A stretch of DNA of 64,000 nt, from positions 186,001-250,000 of the forward strand of contig JADJWX010000009.1 in the NCBI GenBank assembly GCA_016716135.1. The letters are read 5' to 3'. This document shows, piece by piece, positions 60,272 through 64,000 of the stretch. A model generated the notes under the pieces. That model was given only the letters and a program-made list of their open reading frames with translations, was not told the origin of the DNA and did not search any database. The stretch is from Lewinellaceae bacterium (GTDB lineage: Bacteria > Bacteroidota > Bacteroidia > Chitinophagales > Saprospiraceae). Positions within the stretch are counted from its first letter, which is position 1. Each line of letters starts with the position of its first letter. Both the position numbers and the translations under genes were made by a program.

Positions 60272-61660
60272 TTAATAATGGCACTTCTGGCACTCCAGGC
60301 CGCCAATATCGGCTACCTTGACATTAGCGCGTTTGCCGTCTTTGAGTTCCTGATGATAGCGCTCGTATTGCTTGTAATATTCGTTGTCCTGGAATTTCAC
60401 ATCTGTTTCGCGGTGGCAGTTGATACACCAGCCCATCCCAAGCGTAGAATACTGATAAACCACTTCCATTTCTTCAACCGGACCGTGGCATTTCTGACAT
60501 TCCACCTGGCCGATGGAGACATGCTGGGCGTGATTAAAATATACGTGATCAGGCAGGTTATGCACCCTTACCCATTCGATAGGACCCTGGATTTTTCCGT
60601 TTGAGTCGTTTTTCAGAGCTTTAACAACCCCTTCCCACTCTGCTTGCACCAGCGACCGACCAGTTTCGTTCATGGCAGAAAGCGAGTTGGCTGACATATA
60701 TTCCTGGCCGATCCATTTTTTATATAAATCTTCAATTTGCTTCTCCGACCAGTTTTCATAATCCGGAATATACTGGCCGGTAATCGGATCAAAACCGATC
60801 GATGCAAAGATTTTAGTGATCTCGGATGTACCGGTAATTGTGCCTTTTTTAACTGCGGAGTGGCAATTCATGCAGGTATTCGTACCGGGAATCAGGGAAT
60901 GTTTGGACCGGCGTGCCGAATCGTGGCAATATTGGCAATCAATTTTATTGACACCGGCGTGAATCTGGTGGCTGAATGCAATAGGCTGGTCCGGCTGGTA
61001 CGACTGCTGGCGGCCCATATTGGTGGCATTGTCCACTGTTTTGTAGCCAAAAATCAGCGTAAGTGCAAAAACCATAAACGCCACGGCGCCCTTCGTGCTC
61101 AGCACTTGTGCCAGGGTGCGGTTGATCGGTGCATCGCCGCGCTGCACCCGGGTGATGTTCCGCAGGTTGTCGATGATGCGCATGAGGGCAAAAGCCAACA
61201 AAGCGAGGACCAAGGCCAGGGCGCCGAACATCCACATGTTGTTACCACCGCCCCCGGAAGTAGCACCTTCAGGTTTTTCATCAGGTGGTCGGGGCGGCGC
61301 AGGATTGTTTATGTACAAGATGATACTTTCAATCTGCTCGTCCGTCAGACCGGGAAAGTTGTTCATCAGCGTCGGCTTCCAGGTGTTCCAGAGTTCCACG
61401 GCGCGCGGGTGCCCTTCAGACACCATCGCTTGCGAGTTCCGGATCCACTTGTACAGGTCTTCCCTGGGAAAATCCGCCCAACGGTCTTCCACACCTGCCA
61501 AGGCAGGGCCCGTCAGGTCGTCCTTCATGTTTTTGTTGTGGCAGGCAGCGCAGTTGGCGCCGAAGAGTGATTTGCCTTCTTCAATGGTGGGTTCCGCGTG
61601 AGCGGAGACGGCGGCAAGAAGTATAATCGAAAAAACCCAGCAGATGCGTTTCAGCAACAT
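60272..61660 (-). CDS. actA: Alternative Complex III multiheme cytochrome c subunit ActA
   Basis: A 462-residue cytochrome with six CxxCH sites. After a signal peptide (CWVFSIILLAAVSAHAEP) a monoheme cytochrome c domain has CAACH (Cys37) and the Met region PTLMNNFPGLTDEQI. A membrane helix follows (about 160-180, MWMFGALALVLALLAFALM), then a second one at about 205-225. The pentaheme domain has CQYCH, CMNCH, CQKCH, CINCH and CQKCH. Typical ActA is pentaheme, and fusion with a monoheme domain is found in Bacteroidota. ATG 61660 is chosen; the extension to 61717 is unlike a signal peptide. First gene of the act operon. Confidence 0.95.
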   Translation of the reverse strand: MLLKRICWVFSIILLAAVSAHAEPTIEEGKSLFGANCAACHNKNMKDDLTGPALAGVEDRWADFPREDLYKWIRNSQAMVSEGHPRAVELWNTWKPTLMNNFPGLTDEQIESIILYINNPAPPRPPDEKPEGATSGGGGNNMWMFGALALVLALLAFALMRIIDNLRNITRVQRGDAPINRTLAQVLSTKGAVAFMVFALTLIFGYKTVDNATNMGRQQSYQPDQPIAFSHQIHAGVNKIDCQYCHDSARRSKHSLIPGTNTCMNCHSAVKKGTITGTSEITKIFASIGFDPITGQYIPDYENWSEKQIEDLYKKWIGQEYMSANSLSAMNETGRSLVQAEWEGVVKALKNDSNGKIQGPIEWVRVHNLPDHVYFNHAQHVSIGQVECQKCHGPVEEMEVVYQYSTLGMGWCINCHRETDVKFQDNEYYKQYERYHQELKDGKRANVKVADIGGLECQKCHY

Positions 61661-61758
61661 ATTCAGAATGCGAGTTAATGGCAATTTCAAATGTGTGTCA
61701 TTTAAACAGACAACCAAAATCAGAAGACAAAATGTCTAAGGTCATGGAATTGTCAGCG

Positions 61759-61788
61759 CAAAAATACCAACGGTCCGATTTTCACCAA
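61759..61788 (-). promoter_or_regulatory. Proximal promoter of the act operon
   Basis: TTG (plus CAA, 61786-61788) with a 19-nt spacer to TATTTTTG (plus CAAAAATA, 61759-61766), matching the -33/-7 consensus. Transcription would begin near 61752, giving a leader of about 90 nt. Confidence 0.55.
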
Positions 61789-61812
61789 GTGATGTGTTAA
61801 AACGAATCGCTA

Positions 61813-61829
61813 TTTAGATGCGATCTAAA
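61813..61829. promoter_or_regulatory. Palindromic operator candidate
   Basis: TTTAGAT-GCG-ATCTAAA is a perfect 7-bp inverted repeat with a 3-nt spacer. It overlaps a second inverted repeat (ATCGC at 61806-61810 with GCGAT at 61820-61824). It lies 25 bp upstream of the proximal act promoter and downstream of the distal one, a good place for a repressor or activator. Confidence 0.45.
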
Positions 61830-61877
61830 CTCAGGAAGCGTTTGAATGGCGTTAATAAACCGTTAAAAAATGCGGAG

Positions 61878-61907
61878 CAAAGGTAGACAAGCCCGGGTGC
61901 TTTGCAA
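61878..61907 (-). promoter_or_regulatory. Distal promoter of the act operon
   Basis: TTG (plus CAA, 61905-61907) with a 19-nt spacer to TACCTTTG (plus CAAAGGTA, 61878-61885), matching the -33/-7 consensus. A start near 61871 gives a leader of about 210 nt passing through the palindrome. Confidence 0.5.
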
Positions 61908-61998
61908 GCGAATAACGGAATTTTTCCACCACATGCCCCACCAGGCCCGTTTATTTCAAATTCATTAAGACATTTGAAATAATCTGATGAAAAAAAAT

Positions 61999-62031
61999 AC
62001 ACCCGGAAGGGAAAACATCCGTTCCGGGTGT
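61999..62031 (-). terminator. Terminator after the outer-membrane barrel gene
   Basis: ACACCCGGAA (61999-62008) pairs with TTCCGGGTGT (62022-62031). The A-run at 61990-61998 gives a T-run on the minus strand. It lies 37 nt after the stop at 62068. Confidence 0.75.
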
Positions 62032-62067
62032 ACCACGCATTTTTCTGGTCAATCGACCTCTTTTTGT

Positions 62068-62682
62068 TTATTCGGCTCCGCCAAAAATGTAGGCCAGCGC
62101 AACGCCGATTACCGTGTTTTTAATCGAAATATCCAGGGCATCGGCATAATCACCCGGCACAACATTGGCCAATCCAAGATTGTAGGAAGCCGTGGCGCGC
62201 AGGCTGCCAAACTGGTAGCCTACCTCCAGGCCGGCGCCAAAATCAAGTGGCGCCCAGTCATCATCCACACCGTTGCCAAAGTCAATGCTTTCGCTTTCGC
62301 CATCTGATTCTGCATTTCCGGCGATACCAAAACCGACATACGGGCCAACACCGGCAAAAAAGCCGTTGTTCTGGTAAAACAACTGAACCGGCACCTGCAG
62401 GTAGAGCGGGTTTGCCTTTGCCTTGAAGCCGGCTTCGTCAATTTTAAAGCCTTTGCCGCAGAGTTGCAGGCCAACACCGAGGCCCAGGTTGTCTGTCAGG
62501 CCAAATTCTGCCTGACCGCCGACCAGAAAAGTTGGCAAAATTTTGTTGTTTTCAACATCGTCGCCGGAGACATTCGCCAGGTTCAAGCCGGCCTTGGCGG
62601 CAAAACGAACTTGTGCAGTTGCTGTGGTTGCTGCAAAGAACATCAGGATGGCAGCACAAAAAAGGGTGGTAAGTTTTTTCAT
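62068..62682 (-). CDS. Outer-membrane beta-barrel (porin-like) protein
   Basis: A 204-residue exported protein with a signal peptide (LTTLFCAAILMFFAATTATAQ). The mature part is an eight-strand type small barrel (OMP_b-brl family): VRFAAKAGLNLANVSGDD, LPTFLVGGQAEFGLTDNLGLG, GFFAGVGPYVGFGIAGNAE, FGAGLEVGYQFGSLRATASYNLG, and a C-terminal strand NTVIGVALAYIFGG. Such proteins are abundant in Bacteroidota outer membranes; function is unknown. It is monocistronic. Confidence 0.87.
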   Translation of the reverse strand: MKKLTTLFCAAILMFFAATTATAQVRFAAKAGLNLANVSGDDVENNKILPTFLVGGQAEFGLTDNLGLGVGLQLCGKGFKIDEAGFKAKANPLYLQVPVQLFYQNNGFFAGVGPYVGFGIAGNAESDGESESIDFGNGVDDDWAPLDFGAGLEVGYQFGSLRATASYNLGLANVVPGDYADALDISIKNTVIGVALAYIFGGAE

Positions 62683-62741
62683 GTGGGTACGATAATTTAG
62701 AGCGTTAAAAATTTAGGATTCGGTTAGGTAATTCAATTGGA

Positions 62742-62749
62742 CAAACATA
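62742..62749 (-). promoter_or_regulatory. -7 promoter element for the outer-membrane barrel gene
   Basis: CAAACATA on the plus strand (TATGTTTG on the minus), 59 bp upstream of the start at 62682. No clear -33 element. Confidence 0.4.
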
Positions 62750-62877
62750 CTCCACAGTTTTGAATCTTGCATCACTACCATAAAAATTATAGCGCATGAA
62801 ACACCCCGGGATATTTCAGCGGCCGGCTTTTCAGCTTAGGAGCGCATTGGGTATTTTCTCCTGCCCGAATTTAGCCC

Positions 62878-62885
62878 TACTTTTG
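62878..62885 (+). promoter_or_regulatory. -7 promoter element for the arginine deiminase gene
   Basis: TACTTTTG, a perfect TAnnTTTG, 40 bp upstream of the ATG at 62926. The nearest TTG upstream is 28 nt away, too far for a normal -33 element. Confidence 0.45.
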
Positions 62886-62925
62886 CGCCGCTTTTACCCA
62901 ACCAATTTATAACCAAGCTAATTTC

Positions 62926-64000
62926 ATGGACGCGAATAGCCGAATTTACGTAGACTCCGAGATTGGACAACTTAAAAAAGTAATCGTGCACCGCCCCGAC
63001 GAAGGCATCGCGCGCATAACCCCGAAACGCGCCGGCGAACTCCTGTTCGACGACATTGTCCACCTCCCCAAAATGCAGGATGAACATGATATTTTTATCG
63101 ATGTGCTGAAAGCCTTTGTGGGCAAAGACAATGTGCTCGAAGTGGGCAACCTGCTGGCTGAAAGCACCCGCGATGAAGAGAGCAAGTACGAAGTCATAAA
63201 TAAAATTACCGATTTCGAAGAACTCCCCTACTCCTTTATCCCGCGCCTGGCAGGACTGTCGCCCGAGCAACTCGCCGATACCCTCATTACCGGCTACCTC
63301 GAACCCGAAGACCGTATTCTTTTTGACCCGATCCCCAACCTGATCTTTACGCGCGACATCGCCGTGACGATCAAAGATTACGTCCTGATCACTAAAGCGA
63401 ACAAAACGGCCCGCTTTCGCGAAAACTTCCTCACCCGGCTCATTTTCAGCAGCCACCCGGTTTTCCGCCGCCTCAAAGCCGATGGCAAAACGATCAACCT
63501 GAACCGGGTCGACAAGTTCCCACCCTCCAAAAAAGGCGAAACCCTGAGCATCGAAGGCGGCGATGTTATGATTTTAAACAAAGACTACCTGCTGATCGGC
63601 TGCTCTGAACGCACCAACAACTACGCTTTCCAACTCATCAAAAACACCTTGTTCGACCGGGGCATTGTCAAAAATGTGGTGCAGGTAAATATCCCCGCCG
63701 AACGGACCTACATGCACATCGACACCATTTTCACCCAGATAAACCACAACCACATGGTGGGCTACAAACCCATCGTGCAGGATGGCCTGGGCTCGTACGT
63801 TGATGTGCACCGCGCCAACGGCGAAGAAGTGGAATATCCCAGCCTCAAGGATTTTTTGCTGGCAGAAGTAAATCCGAACATGGAATTTATCTGGGCGGGT
63901 CAGGGCGAAAGTCCCTACCAGGAACGCGAGCAGTGGACCGACGGCTGCAACCTGGTCACCCTGAAGCCCGGCGTAGCCATCACCTACGACCGCAACCCCT
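62926..64000 (+). CDS. Arginine deiminase, C-terminus cut by window edge
   Basis: The frame from ATG 62926 is open for 358 codons to the right edge. The product matches arginine deiminase, which splits arginine to citrulline and ammonia in the cytosol. Motifs in order are IGQLKKVIVHRPDEGI, DPIPNLIFTRDIAV (guanidinium-binding Asp), LSIEGGDVMILNKD, and the catalytic His region TYMHIDTIFTQINHN. The C-terminal catalytic Cys is beyond the window. It could feed ornithine/carbamoyl phosphate ATP production or nitrogen supply; neighbouring genes are not visible. The opposite-strand open frame at 62836-63456 is a shadow. Confidence 0.9.
   Translation, partial: MDANSRIYVDSEIGQLKKVIVHRPDEGIARITPKRAGELLFDDIVHLPKMQDEHDIFIDVLKAFVGKDNVLEVGNLLAESTRDEESKYEVINKITDFEELPYSFIPRLAGLSPEQLADTLITGYLEPEDRILFDPIPNLIFTRDIAVTIKDYVLITKANKTARFRENFLTRLIFSSHPVFRRLKADGKTINLNRVDKFPPSKKGETLSIEGGDVMILNKDYLLIGCSERTNNYAFQLIKNTLFDRGIVKNVVQVNIPAERTYMHIDTIFTQINHNHMVGYKPIVQDGLGSYVDVHRANGEEVEYPSLKDFLLAEVNPNMEFIWAGQGESPYQEREQWTDGCNLVTLKPGVAITYDRNP

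Larger units (their letters stand above)
61661..62067. other. Long regulatory gap upstream of the act operon
   Basis: This 407-nt stretch holds no gene I can support. It contains two minus-strand promoters (61759-61788 and 61878-61907), a palindrome between them (61813-61829), and the terminator of the neighbouring beta-barrel gene (61999-62031). Confidence 0.6.

Noticed and set aside
60737..61570. 277-codon plus-strand open frame
   Set aside because: Antisense to actA; the minus strand encodes six clear CxxCH heme sites.
1..64000. CRISPR arrays, tRNA or rRNA genes, insertion sequences, prophage
   Set aside because: I saw no regularly spaced repeats, tRNA-like cloverleaf sequences, transposases or phage genes when reading the gaps; a dedicated scan (for example for tRNAs) was not possible here.

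Overview
The window looks like a chromosomal segment of an aerobic Bacteroidota, most likely class Saprospiria (Saprospiraceae-like). The evidence is a complete Alternative Complex III / heme-copper oxidase locus in Bacteroidota order, type IX secretion style cargo proteins, DUF1573, DUF4331, DUF6268 and WbqC family proteins, a futalosine-route menaquinone gene, TAnnTTTG-type -7 promoter elements, and weak Shine-Dalgarno sequences. I saw no rRNA, tRNA, CRISPR array, insertion sequence or prophage.

Layout. 1-6.4 kb: a left-truncated kelch-like secreted protein (-), an acyl-CoA carboxylase carboxyltransferase and RdgB (+), a PhoR/PhoB-like two-component system (-), and a double TonB-domain/TPR protein (-). 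6.4-11.6 kb: an AT-rich block flanked by 15-base direct repeats, a frameshifted saccharopine dehydrogenase, futalosine hydrolase, a methyltransferase, a PAP2 phosphatase and two small exported proteins. 11.6-18.1 kb (-): a C39-peptidase ABC exporter with its HlyD partner and two SGNH hydrolases, one frameshifted. 18.2-22.6 kb (+): a five-gene glycan-type cluster (DegT aminotransferase, WbqC, GT2, PurN-like formyltransferase, PhyH). 22.8-31.8 kb: acetyl-CoA synthetase, beta-carbonic anhydrase with a SulP anion transporter, a DUF4212/SSS solute symporter pair, an outer-membrane protein and a bile-acid:sodium symporter family transporter. 31.8-43.9 kb: mostly secreted or lipoprotein enzymes, a DUF4331 pair with a frameshifted TPR protein, a T9SS cargo protein, YceI, ribosomal protein L19, a cyclase, a doubly frameshifted P5C dehydrogenase and CoaD.

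44-61.7 kb (-) is the respiratory core: actABCDEF, a cytochrome oxidase subunit II fused to an OmpA-like domain, oxidase subunit I, heme O synthase, two subunit III genes, subunit IV, a SCO1-like protein without its CxxxC motif, DUF420 and a small CPMC membrane protein. Menaquinol (MqnB belongs to its pathway) would be oxidised by ACIII and the electrons passed to the A1-type oxidase. The right end holds an outer-membrane barrel protein (-) and a right-truncated arginine deiminase (+).

Most notable points: the CoxB-OmpA fusion, the SCO protein without copper-ligand cysteines, His-rich tails on many respiratory subunits, tandem promoters around a palindrome upstream of the act operon, and five single-base indels that split four otherwise intact genes. 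The indels sit at short homopolymers or doublets and look more like sequencing or assembly errors than biology.
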